The notes below the pieces were generated by a model. That model did not search any database, had not been told where the DNA came from, and saw nothing but the letters and a program-made list of their open reading frames with translations. The position numbers and the translations under genes are program-made. Below, piece by piece: positions 15,187 through 23,198 of a DNA stretch of 48,668 bases (the first letter of the stretch is position 1; each line of letters opens with the position of its first letter). The DNA lies in assembly GCA_005778035.1 (NCBI GenBank), contig SXKT01000038.1, forward strand, positions 1 through 48,668, written 5' to 3'. This DNA is from Chloroflexota bacterium (lineage in GTDB: Bacteria; Chloroflexota; Anaerolineae; Anaerolineales; Villigracilaceae).

Positions 15187-15561
15187 TTAGTTGACCAATG
15201 TTTTAAGGTATGGCAACAACCGCGCCAAGGCTGCCAAATCCCCGTCGATCCGAATATCACCGGCCATAAACGCGGCCATCGGATTCACTTCCCCTGTTAC
15301 GATCCGTGGCAACAGATCAGCCTCTGCTTCAACGGTAACATCAGGGTTTGCCACTCCTTCCTTTTCATACGAAAAAAGTCCCTTGACCACCCTAAGGCCA
15401 AATACGTTCGCAGGCACGCCGATGATCTTGACATTCGCGGTTATGCTCACCGTGGAAAATTGTTCCCCAAGATCCCTTCCATCGAATTTGTTCAGAATTT
15501 CTTCCAGGTTGTATCCACTCATCGGCAATAAAGTTCCTTTCGTATCCAACATTATATTCAT
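15187..15561 (-). CDS. SCP2-domain (sterol-carrier-like) protein
   Basis: This is a 124-residue single-domain protein. The SCP2 fold shows as a hydrophobic core followed by NPDVTVEAEADLLPRIVTGE and AAFMAGDIRIDGDLAALARL, the typical ending in which an Asp-led helix closes the lipid pocket. SCP2 proteins bind lipids or fatty acyl groups; no catalytic residue is visible. It is isolated, facing the SPFH gene across a shared terminator and diverging from a small membrane-protein gene. The start may be ATG at 15561 or the one three codons later. Confidence 0.85.
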   Translation of the reverse strand: MNIMLDTKGTLLPMSGYNLEEILNKFDGRDLGEQFSTVSITANVKIIGVPANVFGLRVVKGLFSYEKEGVANPDVTVEAEADLLPRIVTGEVNPMAAFMAGDIRIDGDLAALARLLPYLKTLVN

Positions 15562-15604
15562 AAACCTGAAACAGAATGCGATTTTAAAGCCGTGAAAGTG
15601 GTTA

Positions 15605-15613
15605 TGCTATAAT
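15605..15613 (+). promoter_or_regulatory. extended -10 promoter (TGC-TATAAT)
   Basis: A perfect TATAAT is preceded by TG plus one base, an extended -10 that can work without a good -35. It lies 34 bases before the ATG at 15648. Confidence 0.5.
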
Positions 15614-15647
15614 TTTTTTAACCAATACCAAAATACAAGGCTTGCCG

Positions 15648-16043
15648 ATGGAATCGAACAAAAATAACAATAACACCCAATGGATCGTTGCTGCCGTGAC
15701 CGTGTTGATCTTGGCGTTGCTGGGGTTGGCCATCTTTGGCCTTACGGTAAACCCCGCGCTAACCACCAACATCCGCGATATATTCATCATCTTCCTGGCG
15801 TTCGAATCGATCATCATCGGCGCCTCGCTGGTGGTATTGGTTGTTCAGGTCAGCAAGCTGATCAACCTGTTGAATAACGAGGTAAGGCCGATGTTGGAAG
15901 CCACCAACGAAACTGTGAACCATTTGCGCGGAACAACCAAATTCCTGGGCGAAAATTTGGTTGAACCTGTTGTAAAATTAAATAGTTATATGGCAGGTTT
16001 TCAGAAAATGTTAGACCTGATCAACTTTTCAAAAAAACAATAA
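15648..16043 (+). CDS. small two-helix membrane protein, unknown function
   Basis: I do not recognise a named family with confidence. The protein has 131 residues: a polar Asn-rich start, a hydrophobic segment at about residues 11-35, a second at about 45-75, and then an amphipathic helical tail (LLNNEVRPMLEATNETVNHLRG) resembling DUF948-type proteins. It lies 28 bases before a YtxH-like gene, and the two may act together as envelope-stress proteins, as DUF948 and YtxH proteins often do. ATG at 15648 is preferred over a TTG two codons upstream. Confidence 0.7.
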   Translation: MESNKNNNNTQWIVAAVTVLILALLGLAIFGLTVNPALTTNIRDIFIIFLAFESIIIGASLVVLVVQVSKLINLLNNEVRPMLEATNETVNHLRGTTKFLGENLVEPVVKLNSYMAGFQKMLDLINFSKKQ

Positions 16044-16071
16044 ACCACGTTGAAGAAAGGTAGGAACGACG

Positions 16072-16416
16072 ATGTCTGATCATGATGAATTTGGAGCTTT
16101 TTTGGTCGGCTTTATAGTCGGCGGTTTGACAGGCGCGGTCGCTGCCCTATTATTGGCCCCGCAATCTGGTGAGGAAACCCGTGCTGTGATCCGTGAAAAA
16201 TCGATCGAGCTGAAGGACCAGGCAAAGGTAGAGGCCGACAAAGCTTTGCGCCAAGCCGAGACCCTTGCGGCTGACGCCAAGGAAAAAGTACAGGATTACT
16301 CCCGCAAGGCAGTGAAGCAGGGCGAAGAACTATTGGAAACCGCCAAATCCAAGGCAAAGAGCATAGCTGCCAAAAAAGAGCCCCCTGTCGAGATGGATGT
16401 ATCTGGCGAGATTTGA
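16072..16416 (+). CDS. YtxH-like general stress protein
   Basis: The protein has 114 residues. An N-terminal glycine-rich transmembrane segment at about residues 8-28 (FLVGFIVGGLTGAVAALLLA) is followed at once by PQSGEETR, the YtxH signature. The rest is a long Lys/Glu/Ala-rich helix (residues 40-105). YtxH proteins are membrane-anchored general-stress proteins of unknown mechanism. A good ribosome-binding site (GGTAGGAA) precedes the ATG, and the gene is likely co-transcribed with the membrane protein before it. An intrinsic terminator follows 31 bases after the stop. Confidence 0.88.
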   Translation: MSDHDEFGAFLVGFIVGGLTGAVAALLLAPQSGEETRAVIREKSIELKDQAKVEADKALRQAETLAADAKEKVQDYSRKAVKQGEELLETAKSKAKSIAAKKEPPVEMDVSGEI

Positions 16417-16447
16417 TCCCGCCAGCCGAATCCCATTTTTGATCATC

Positions 16448-16480
16448 AAACCGTCGCGAATATCGCGACGGTTTTTGTTT
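16448..16480 (+). terminator. intrinsic terminator after the YtxH-like gene
   Basis: AAACCGTCGCGA and TCGCGACGGTTT form a 12-bp stem with a 3-base loop, followed by a T-rich run. Confidence 0.85.
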
Positions 16481-16493
16481 GGCAGGGTCGCTA

Positions 16494-16502
16494 TGCTAAA
16501 AT
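16494..16502 (+). promoter_or_regulatory. extended -10 placing +1 at the start codon (leaderless)
   Basis: TGC-TAAAAT is followed by exactly six bases and then the ATG at 16509. The usual -10 to +1 distance puts the first transcribed base on the A of ATG, and no ribosome-binding site precedes it. Confidence 0.5.
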
Positions 16503-16508
16503 GAATTT

Positions 16509-17225
16509 ATGGAAATACAGGTAGCCATCGCCAAGGTTGAAAGAACAAATCCCGACGGGATCACGGATTCTTTTGAAGCTGTGGAACGGCCCAATGGTGG
16601 ATTGTCGGTGATACAGGCAAGCAGCCACTCCACCAGCCATTCCCAGATCTCTTCCGCGCAAACCGCTGTGCGCAGGTTGGCCAATCATCTTTCTACTGGC
16701 GTTCGCGATAGCGCAGCCGCTCGGGCAGTTTCCGATTCCCTGTTTACCGAGTTTCAGGGGCGTGTTGAATGTTCTGCCGTTACCACCTCGGTGGACTTGG
16801 CAAGCAATACGCTTGTTTTGTGCGTAAATTCAAATTGCCCCATTTTGCTAGTCGAAGAAGGATTGATCAAGCGGATCGATCAGGCAGGAACCAAGTTGGG
16901 TGCCGGCCGAAATATCAAACCGATCGTTACCGAGATCCCGTTGGCGGAAGACCTCCTCGTCATTCAGTTTAGCGAAGGGGTGTTTGAAGCCGGCAATGAG
17001 TATGGCGACAAGAATGATCTCGCGATTACCCTCCAGGCCCTGTTGGAAGACGCCGACCCCACCCTTCAGGAGCTGTGCGACGCGCTGATCGCCCAATCGG
17101 TTCGCTTGGAGCGCAACCGACCCGCCAACGATCTAACGGTGCTGGCATTAAAAGTTGTTGGCGCCGCTCAGTCCGGCTTTCGCAAAATGAACATTACCAT
17201 CCCGTACCTTCCATTTAACCCTTGA
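16509..17225 (+). CDS. SpoIIE-type PP2C phosphatase-like protein, probably inactive
   Basis: The 238-residue protein keeps the shape of a SpoIIE/RsbU-type PP2C phosphatase: an N-terminal DGITDSFEAVERPNGG, a central FSEGVFEAGNEYG in place of FSDGVxEAxN, and a closing NDLTVLALKV in place of DDxTvvvl. The metal-binding GDxxGxG block is replaced by QASSHST, and the Asp of FSDG is Glu. With most metal ligands lost, it is likely a pseudo-phosphatase that binds a partner rather than dephosphorylating it, although the final Asp remains. It is probably monocistronic, from its own leaderless-type promoter, between the YtxH terminator and secD. No regulatory domain is attached. Confidence 0.65.
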   Translation: MEIQVAIAKVERTNPDGITDSFEAVERPNGGLSVIQASSHSTSHSQISSAQTAVRRLANHLSTGVRDSAAARAVSDSLFTEFQGRVECSAVTTSVDLASNTLVLCVNSNCPILLVEEGLIKRIDQAGTKLGAGRNIKPIVTEIPLAEDLLVIQFSEGVFEAGNEYGDKNDLAITLQALLEDADPTLQELCDALIAQSVRLERNRPANDLTVLALKVVGAAQSGFRKMNITIPYLPFNP

Positions 17226-17281
17226 TCCCAGCCATCACAGCCAGGCCCCCAAGCATTTCTTTTCATCCCTAATAATAACGG

Positions 17282-17287
17282 TATAAT
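17282..17287 (+). promoter_or_regulatory. -10 box for secD-secF
   Basis: TATAAT lies 59 bases before the secD ATG. The -35 region is poor. A terminator-like hairpin lies between this box and the gene. Confidence 0.4.
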
Positions 17288-17304
17288 ATTGGTTTGCAAT
17301 TACG

Positions 17305-17328
17305 CCAACCACTGGTTGGACTTTTTTT
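17305..17328 (+). terminator. terminator-like hairpin in the secD leader
   Basis: CCAACC and GGTTGG pair around a 3-base loop and are followed by AC and then seven T. It could end upstream transcription or act as an attenuator of secD-secF. The stem is only 6 bp. Confidence 0.45.
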
Positions 17329-17346
17329 GAAAACGGAGAACGCCAA

Positions 17347-18708
17347 ATGAAACGCAGGCCTATCACCATGTTGGTCTTCATTCTGGTACTGGTCGCTGTG
17401 TCGATCTGGATCAACCTGAGTGAATCAATACAAATCACCAACCCTTTCAATTCCACTACTCTTTATGCAAGAAATGTTGCCATCCAGCTCGGCCTGGATC
17501 TGCGCGGCGGTTTGCAAGCCCTTTTGGAAGTCCCTGAAGGTGTTGCTGTAACCGCGGAGGACCTGAACACCACCAAGACCATTTTGGAAAACCGTGTGAA
17601 CGCCCTGGGTGTTAGCGAAGTAACCATGCAGGTTGCACCCCCACGCCGTATCGTGGCTGAATTCCCGGGCGTAAATAACCCTGAGCAGATCGTTGCTTCG
17701 GTTAAGCAAACCGGTTTGCTGGAATTTGTAGACATGGGCGACACCCGGTTGCCGGATGGAACGACCATCCTTACCGACCAAGGCGCCCCTGGAACTGCAA
17801 CCCCCGCCGATGACACCACAACCCCCATGGAAGAACGCGTATGGCCAACCGTACTTACCGGTACCGCCCTGCAAACTGTTGGCGTTCAACCAGGCACTAC
17901 CGGCGGTTACGAGATCGCCTTCAGCCTCAAGCCTGAATCCTCACAAATTTTTGCGGATTACACTTCCAAGAACGTCGGCAAGATCCTTGCCATCGTTTTG
18001 GATAAAAAGATCATTTCAGCCCCTTCGATCAATTCTCCCATCACCGAAGGATCTGGCGTGATCACAGGTGATTACACCGCCCAAAGCGCGAATGAATTCG
18101 CCGTCCAACTTCGCTATGGTTCATTGCCAGTGCCGATCGAGATCGCCGAAAGCCGCACCGTCGGCCCGACCCTGGGCGCTGAATCGGTACGAAAAAGCGT
18201 GCTCGCCGGCATCATCGGCCTTACTGTTGTGGTACTGTTCATGCTTCTGCATTACCGCTTGCCTGGCCTGGTGGCCGACCTTGCGTTGCTGACGTACGCA
18301 TTGTTTTCCCTCGCGCTGTTCAAGCTGATCCCCGTTGTCCTCACACTGCCGGGCATTGCCGGCTTCATATTGAGTATTGGCATGGCTGTAGACGCGAACA
18401 TTTTGATCTTTGAGCGCATGAAGGAAGAATTGCGTTCTGGCAAAAACCTGCGCCAGGCCATCGACCTGGGCTGGCAGCGCGCCTGGCCATCCATCCGCGA
18501 TTCCAACCTGTCCACATTGATCACCTGCGTCATCCTGTACATATTTGGCAGCTCCTTCGGCGCAAGCATGGTAAAAGGCTTCTCGGTTACCTTGGCATTG
18601 GGTGTATTGGTCAGTTTGTTCACCGCCATCAATGTAACCCGCACCTATCTGCATACCCTCATGGATAATATCACCTCGATCGACCATCCCAAATGGTTTG
18701 GCCTGTAG
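17347..18708 (+). CDS. secD: protein translocase subunit SecD
   Basis: The protein has 453 residues. Residues about 7-25 are the first membrane helix, followed by the large external P1 region opening with LGLDLRGGLQALLEV (conserved D-LRGG motif) and containing NRVNALGVSE. The C-terminal five-helix RND-like domain has VGPTLGAESVRKSV, IGMAVDANILIFERMKEEL and SFGASMVKGFSVTLALGV. SecD with SecF uses the proton gradient to complete protein export through SecYEG. It is somewhat short compared with the 600-residue proteobacterial form, as is common outside Proteobacteria. Its stop lies 10 bases before secF. Confidence 0.95.
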   Translation: MKRRPITMLVFILVLVAVSIWINLSESIQITNPFNSTTLYARNVAIQLGLDLRGGLQALLEVPEGVAVTAEDLNTTKTILENRVNALGVSEVTMQVAPPRRIVAEFPGVNNPEQIVASVKQTGLLEFVDMGDTRLPDGTTILTDQGAPGTATPADDTTTPMEERVWPTVLTGTALQTVGVQPGTTGGYEIAFSLKPESSQIFADYTSKNVGKILAIVLDKKIISAPSINSPITEGSGVITGDYTAQSANEFAVQLRYGSLPVPIEIAESRTVGPTLGAESVRKSVLAGIIGLTVVVLFMLLHYRLPGLVADLALLTYALFSLALFKLIPVVLTLPGIAGFILSIGMAVDANILIFERMKEELRSGKNLRQAIDLGWQRAWPSIRDSNLSTLITCVILYIFGSSFGASMVKGFSVTLALGVLVSLFTAINVTRTYLHTLMDNITSIDHPKWFGL

Positions 18709-18718
18709 GAGTTAGACA

Positions 18719-19678
18719 ATGAACATCATCAAAAATCGTTACCTGTATTTTCTGATCTCCTTTCTGGTGATCATCCCAGGCTTGGTCTTCATGGGCATCC
18801 ATTGGAGCCAAAACCCCGCGGAAGGGGTATTGCCACTGGGCATTGATTTCACCGGCGGCTCCCTTCTCGAGGTCCAATTCGCCGATGGCACCCAACCCGA
18901 AGCCACTGTCGTCGCTGAGATCTACAACAATCTGAGCGATGCCGATAACGAGATCAGCGCTCCGATCGTTCAGCTATTGGGAACAGATGCCATTTCGGTC
19001 AAATCCAAAGCGATGAGCGATGCCAAAAAAGGTGAGATCATCGCGGCATTGACTGAGAAAACTGGCACGCAAGTGACCGTTCTCAACTTTACTTCTGTTA
19101 GCCCGGCAGTTGGCCAGGAAGTAGCCCGCGCCGCCGCTGGCGCGGTTGGCATGGCCGCGATCGCGATCCTGATTTATATTTGGTTCGCATTCCGCTCCGT
19201 TCAGCATGCCATCCGTTATGGCACGGCCGCAATTTTGGCCATGCTTCACGATGTACTGGTGGTGGTTGGCGTTGAAGCTATTTTGGGCGTGACATTGGGT
19301 TGGGAAGCCGATTCTCTCTTCCTCACCGCTGTTCTTACGGTCATTGGCTTCTCAGTGCACGATACGATCGTAGTATTCGATCGTATCAGGGAAAACCTTG
19401 GCATTTACCGCAAAGTGGAATTTGAAAAAGTGGTCAACCACTCCATCATGCAGACGCTGGACCGTTCCATCAATACCCAGCTAACGGTTATGTTCACCTT
19501 GTTCGCAATGGTGCTCTTTGGTGGAGATTCCATCCGCCATTTTGTGATCATCCTTCTGGTCGGTGTGTTCAGTGGAACCTACTCCTCCATCTTCAACGCG
19601 GCGCCGATCTTGGTGGTATGGGAAAACAAGGAATGGAACAATTGGTTCCGTAAATCCCCCGCCGGCGAGACCGCTTAA
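18719..19678 (+). CDS. secF: protein translocase subunit SecF
   Basis: The 319-residue partner of SecD is of normal length. It has the first membrane helix at about residues 8-28, [14 protein letters not shown] at the start of the external loop, [18 protein letters not shown] entering the membrane domain, [16 protein letters not shown], and [17 protein letters not shown], the D-R-x-RE motif of the proton path. A SecF-only reading is clear because SecD is a separate gene immediately upstream. It is followed by an intrinsic terminator shared with the convergent tRNA-Gln gene. Confidence 0.96.
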   Translation: MNIIKNRYLYFLISFLVIIPGLVFMGIHWSQNPAEGVLPLGIDFTGGSLLEVQFADGTQPEATVVAEIYNNLSDADNEISAPIVQLLGTDAISVKSKAMSDAKKGEIIAALTEKTGTQVTVLNFTSVSPAVGQEVARAAAGAVGMAAIAILIYIWFAFRSVQHAIRYGTAAILAMLHDVLVVVGVEAILGVTLGWEADSLFLTAVLTVIGFSVHDTIVVFDRIRENLGIYRKVEFEKVVNHSIMQTLDRSINTQLTVMFTLFAMVLFGGDSIRHFVIILLVGVFSGTYSSIFNAAPILVVWENKEWNNWFRKSPAGETA

Positions 19679-19707
19679 GCCTGGAAACGGTACATACTTT
19701 ATCAACA

Positions 19708-19738
19708 AAAAAACGCCCGAAAAATCGGGCGTTTTTTA
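19708..19738. terminator. bidirectional intrinsic terminator
   Basis: An A-rich stem with core ACGCCCGA and TCGGGCGT encloses a 4-base loop and is flanked by A6 and T6. It serves secF on the plus strand and tRNA-Gln on the minus strand. Confidence 0.85.
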
Positions 19739-19741
19739 TTG

Positions 19742-19812
19742 CTGGGGGCAAAGGATTCGAACCTCTACTAGATGATCCAGAGTCATCTGTCCTGCCATTA
19801 GACGAGCCCCCA
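19742..19812 (-). tRNA. tRNA-Gln, anticodon CUG
   Basis: Read on the minus strand, the acceptor strand TGGGGGC pairs with GCCCCCA. The anticodon arm is GATGA, loop CTCTGGA (anticodon CTG, reads CAG), TCATC. The T arm has the TTCGAAT loop. The discriminator is G, and CCA is not encoded. It diverges from glnS, whose product would charge it. Confidence 0.92.
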
Positions 19813-19840
19813 AGGGTTATCGTTACCTTGAGCGGAGAAT

Positions 19841-19869
19841 ATTCTACCACGCGCGTGGGATGCTGGCAA
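19841..19869 (-). promoter_or_regulatory. tRNA-Gln promoter
   Basis: On the minus strand TTGCCA, 17 bases, then TAGAAT. The predicted start lies about 22 bases before the tRNA. The spacer contains the perfect 12-base palindrome CCACGCGCGTGG (19847-19858). Confidence 0.6.
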
Positions 19870-19907
19870 GCCAAAACCGGCATAATTTTCCTTTCCGGTT
19901 GCTGGGG

Positions 19908-19913
19908 TATAAT
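19908..19913 (+). promoter_or_regulatory. -10 box for glnS
   Basis: TATAAT lies 37 bases before the preferred glnS ATG at 19951, in the gap shared with the divergent tRNA-Gln promoter. Confidence 0.45.
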
Positions 19914-19950
19914 ATTTATTCATACTTATTTTAGGAATCGAACGTTCATT

Positions 19951-21627
19951 ATGGAAAATATCCCCTCATCAACTGGCACAGATTTCATTCGCGAAGCCGT
20001 GGCGGAAGACCTTCGCTCCGGCAGGTTCTCAAAGATCCGCACACGCCTGCCACCAGAACCCAATGGCTACCTCCATATTGGCCATGTTAAAGCCTTTTTG
20101 ATCGATTATTTTGTTGCGATCGAGAATGGTGGCGAATTGGTATTGCGCTTTGACGATACCAACCCAGCCAAAGAAGAGTTGGAATTTGTCCATGCTATCC
20201 AGGAAGATGCCGCCTGGTTGGGCATCCAATGGGTAAAGGTTACCTACGCGTCAGACTATTTTGGCAAGCTGTACGAATGGGCCATAAAATTGGTCAAATT
20301 AGGCTTGGCCTATGTGGATGACCAAACCCCCGAAGAAGTAAGCAAAAACAGGGGAACTTTGACGGAAGCAGGCAACCCAAGCCCGTGGCGGGGCAGGAGC
20401 GTAGAAGAGAATCTGGACTTGCTCGAGCGCATGAAAAAAGGCGAATTCCCCGATGGCAGCAGAATATTGCGCGCCAAAATCGATATGGCTCATCCCAATA
20501 TGGTTATGCGCGACCCGGCCATGTACCGTATCATCCACGAACCACCCCACCACCGCACTGGCCGCGAATGGTGCATTTATCCGATGTATGACTGGTCTCA
20601 CGGCCAAAATGACTCGATGGAAGGGATCAGCCATTCCCTGTGCTCGATGGAATATGAGATCCATCGCCCGTTATACGAGTGGTTCTTGCAGCAACTGGGC
20701 GAGTTTATGCCCCGCCAGATCGAATTTTCCCGCTTGAATCTATCGTACGCCATGATGTCGAAACGTAAATTGCGCAAACTGGTTGAAACCGGTTTGGTAG
20801 AAGGCTGGGATGACCCCCGGCTGACCACCCTGCGCGCGATGCGCAGGCGTGGCTATACACCAACCGCCATCATCGATTTCATCCGCCGCATTGGTGTCGC
20901 CAAAAACACAAGCTGGATCGATTATGCCTTGCTGGAATCTTGCGTTCGTGATGATCTGAATAAACACTCGTTGCGCAAAATGGCAGTGATCGACCCGATA
21001 AAGGTCGTCATCGATAATTACCCTGATGGATTGGTAGAAGAGTTGGAAGCGGTGAATAACCCGGAAGACCCTGAAGCCGGCAGCCGAAAGGTCAATTTTT
21101 CAAAAATTCTGTATATCGAGCAGGAGGACTTTAGGGAGTCTCCGCCACCCAAATACTATCGTTTGTATCCTGGCAACGAGGTTCGTTTGCGCTATGCCTA
21201 TTTCATTCGATGCGAAAGTGTTACCAAGGATGAAGCCGGCAATATTGTTGAGGTCCATTGTACTTATGACCCAAGCACCAAAGGCGGAGACGCACCCGAC
21301 GGGCGCAAAGTAAAATCGACCATTCATTGGGTTTCGGCGGCACATGCACTGCACGCCGAGGTTCGAGAGTATGACCGGCTGTTCACAATTGAAAATCCCG
21401 ATGATGCAGAGGATACCGCCAGTGTCATCAATCCTGCCTCGTTGGTGATAAAGCCGAACGCCAAGGTGGAAGCCTCCCTGGCCGGCACTGCCAACGGAGA
21501 CAAGTTCCAATTTGAGCGAATTGGTTATTTTTGCACCGACCGCACATCTGCTCCTGGCAAGTTGGTCTTCAATCGAACCGTCACCCTCAAGGATTCCTGG
21601 GCCAAGATCGAAAAGAAGCAAAATTAA
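19951..21627 (+). CDS. glnS: glutaminyl-tRNA synthetase
   Basis: The protein has 558 residues from the ATG at 19951, preferred because it follows the TATAAT box at 19908 and begins at the usual N-terminal [17 protein letters not shown]. It is a class I synthetase: the HIGH motif is in [15 protein letters not shown], the KMSKS loop reads [11 protein letters not shown], and C-terminal beta-barrel domains follow. It attaches glutamine directly to tRNA-Gln, so this organism need not rely only on the Gln-amidotransferase route. A tRNA-Gln gene lies divergently 139 bases away. The gene ends at a strong terminator shared with gltX. Confidence 0.96.
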   Translation: MENIPSSTGTDFIREAVAEDLRSGRFSKIRTRLPPEPNGYLHIGHVKAFLIDYFVAIENGGELVLRFDDTNPAKEELEFVHAIQEDAAWLGIQWVKVTYASDYFGKLYEWAIKLVKLGLAYVDDQTPEEVSKNRGTLTEAGNPSPWRGRSVEENLDLLERMKKGEFPDGSRILRAKIDMAHPNMVMRDPAMYRIIHEPPHHRTGREWCIYPMYDWSHGQNDSMEGISHSLCSMEYEIHRPLYEWFLQQLGEFMPRQIEFSRLNLSYAMMSKRKLRKLVETGLVEGWDDPRLTTLRAMRRRGYTPTAIIDFIRRIGVAKNTSWIDYALLESCVRDDLNKHSLRKMAVIDPIKVVIDNYPDGLVEELEAVNNPEDPEAGSRKVNFSKILYIEQEDFRESPPPKYYRLYPGNEVRLRYAYFIRCESVTKDEAGNIVEVHCTYDPSTKGGDAPDGRKVKSTIHWVSAAHALHAEVREYDRLFTIENPDDAEDTASVINPASLVIKPNAKVEASLAGTANGDKFQFERIGYFCTDRTSAPGKLVFNRTVTLKDSWAKIEKKQN

Positions 21628-21648
21628 GCATTCTCAATGCAAATAAAC

Positions 21649-21683
21649 AACAAGCGGTCGGAAAAATTCTCCGACCGCTTGTT
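21649..21683. terminator. bidirectional intrinsic terminator
   Basis: AACAAGCGGTCGGA and TCCGACCGCTTGTT form a perfect 14-bp stem between the convergent glnS and gltX genes. Confidence 0.9.
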
Positions 21684-21703
21684 ATTTGAATGATCACTGA
21701 AAA

Positions 21704-23179
21704 CTAAAGACTATCTACGGCCCTGGCGACCCTGGCCAAAACGGTATCCCTTCCAACGATCTCCATCGATTCAAACAAGGGGGGCGATACCTTTTGCCCT
21801 GATATGGCTACGCGCAAAAAGCCAAAGACCTGGTTGGGTGACAACTGTTTTTCTTCAATATATTTTCGCATTGGCTCTTCTACCGTGGAATGGGAAAAGG
21901 ACGGCAATCCTTTCAGGATCTCCAATACCTCGGCTCCCATTTGTTTAACCTGTTGCGCCGCCATCCCTTTGGGAAGCAGCTCTTCTGCCGGGGGTGTGGC
22001 AACCTCCTTGAAGAACCACGCCGCAAACGGTACACAATCATCCAAGGTTACCAATCGCTCCCGGATGATCGGGATGATCATTTGCAGTTTTCCCTCGTCT
22101 ACAACCAGGCCTTCGCGTTCCAAATACGGCCTGATCCTCTTCGCCAGATCCCAAGCCTCCAATCGCCGAATATGTTCGCCATTAAAGTGGTCAAGCCGGG
22201 CAAAGTTGATCGCCGCCGGCGAAGCGTTTAATTTGTCGATATCAAACTTGTCGATCATCTCGGACAGGGTCAGCACGTCTTCTGTTTCTCCCGCGCCCCA
22301 GCCCATCAGGGCGGTCCAATTGTTCAAACCCTCGGGAATAAAACCCAATTCTGACATGCCGGTGACAAAAATGGAATAGCCATCTTTGATCGCATCTTCC
22401 TTTTCGCGCTTGGACATCTTGCCTTTGCCGCTTGGTTTTAGGAACACCGACAAATGAACCCAAACGGGCTCTTGCCAACCGAAAGCGCGAATTATATTGG
22501 CGTGCAATGGAAATGTACCCAGCCATTCAGAACCGCGAAAGACATGCGTGATCTCCATCAGGTGGTCATCCACCATGGCGGCAAAATGATAGGTCGGCCA
22601 TCCATCCGATTTGATCAGCACAGAATCATCGAGGGTGGTGTTGTCTACCGTTATTTCACCCCGCAGATGATCGCTGACCGTGGTTTTCCCTTCCTTGGGC
22701 ATCCGAAAACGGATGACGTGTTTTTCGCCCGAATCCACCCGTTTTTGGGCTCCCCCAGGGTCCATCCCTCTGCAATGGCCATCATAGCGTGGCTGAACCT
22801 TGTTTTTCATCTGTTCTTCTCGAACCGCGGCAAGGCGTTCAGGGGTACAGAAACAAGGATACGCGGATCCTTTGTCGATCAACTTCTGAATGTACTCATC
22901 GTAAATGGCTTTTCTATCTGTTTGGCGGTATGGGCCGTATGGGCCACCAATATCGGGGCCTTCGTCATACTCCAGACCCAACCAGCGCAACCCATCGATC
23001 AATTCCTGCTCGGCGCCAGGCACATACCTTTTTTGGTCTGTATCTTCAATGCGCAATATGAATTTGCCGCCGGTCTTTTTGGCCAACAAATAATTGTAGA
23101 GGGCTGTTCGGGCGCTGCCAAGGTGCATGTGCCCAGTAGGAGATGGTGCAAAACGAACACGGGCGGGTTTCAGATCCAC
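21704..23179 (-). CDS. gltX: glutamyl-tRNA synthetase
   Basis: The protein has 491 residues from GTG at 23179, chosen because GGAGG sits five bases upstream and because the product then begins just before VRFAPSPTGHMHLGSART, as in the family. The longer frame from TTG at 23209 overlaps rodA and has no ribosome site. The HIGH motif is HMHLG and the KMSKS loop is KMSKRE. The zinc-type CFC and later Cys lie near residue 120. It charges tRNA-Glu. It is the last gene of the mreB-to-rodA block, 19 bases after the rodA stop, so translation capacity may be co-expressed with shape genes. Confidence 0.95.
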   Translation of the reverse strand: MDLKPARVRFAPSPTGHMHLGSARTALYNYLLAKKTGGKFILRIEDTDQKRYVPGAEQELIDGLRWLGLEYDEGPDIGGPYGPYRQTDRKAIYDEYIQKLIDKGSAYPCFCTPERLAAVREEQMKNKVQPRYDGHCRGMDPGGAQKRVDSGEKHVIRFRMPKEGKTTVSDHLRGEITVDNTTLDDSVLIKSDGWPTYHFAAMVDDHLMEITHVFRGSEWLGTFPLHANIIRAFGWQEPVWVHLSVFLKPSGKGKMSKREKEDAIKDGYSIFVTGMSELGFIPEGLNNWTALMGWGAGETEDVLTLSEMIDKFDIDKLNASPAAINFARLDHFNGEHIRRLEAWDLAKRIRPYLEREGLVVDEGKLQMIIPIIRERLVTLDDCVPFAAWFFKEVATPPAEELLPKGMAAQQVKQMGAEVLEILKGLPSFSHSTVEEPMRKYIEEKQLSPNQVFGFLRVAISGQKVSPPLFESMEIVGRDTVLARVARAVDSL

Positions 23180-23184
23180 AAGAT

Positions 23185-23189
23185 CCTCC
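23185..23189 (-). promoter_or_regulatory. ribosome-binding site that fixes the gltX start
   Basis: GGAGG on the minus strand, five bases before GTG at 23179. It argues against the longer TTG start at 23209. Confidence 0.7.
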
Positions 23190-23198
23190 AAAAGGGAG

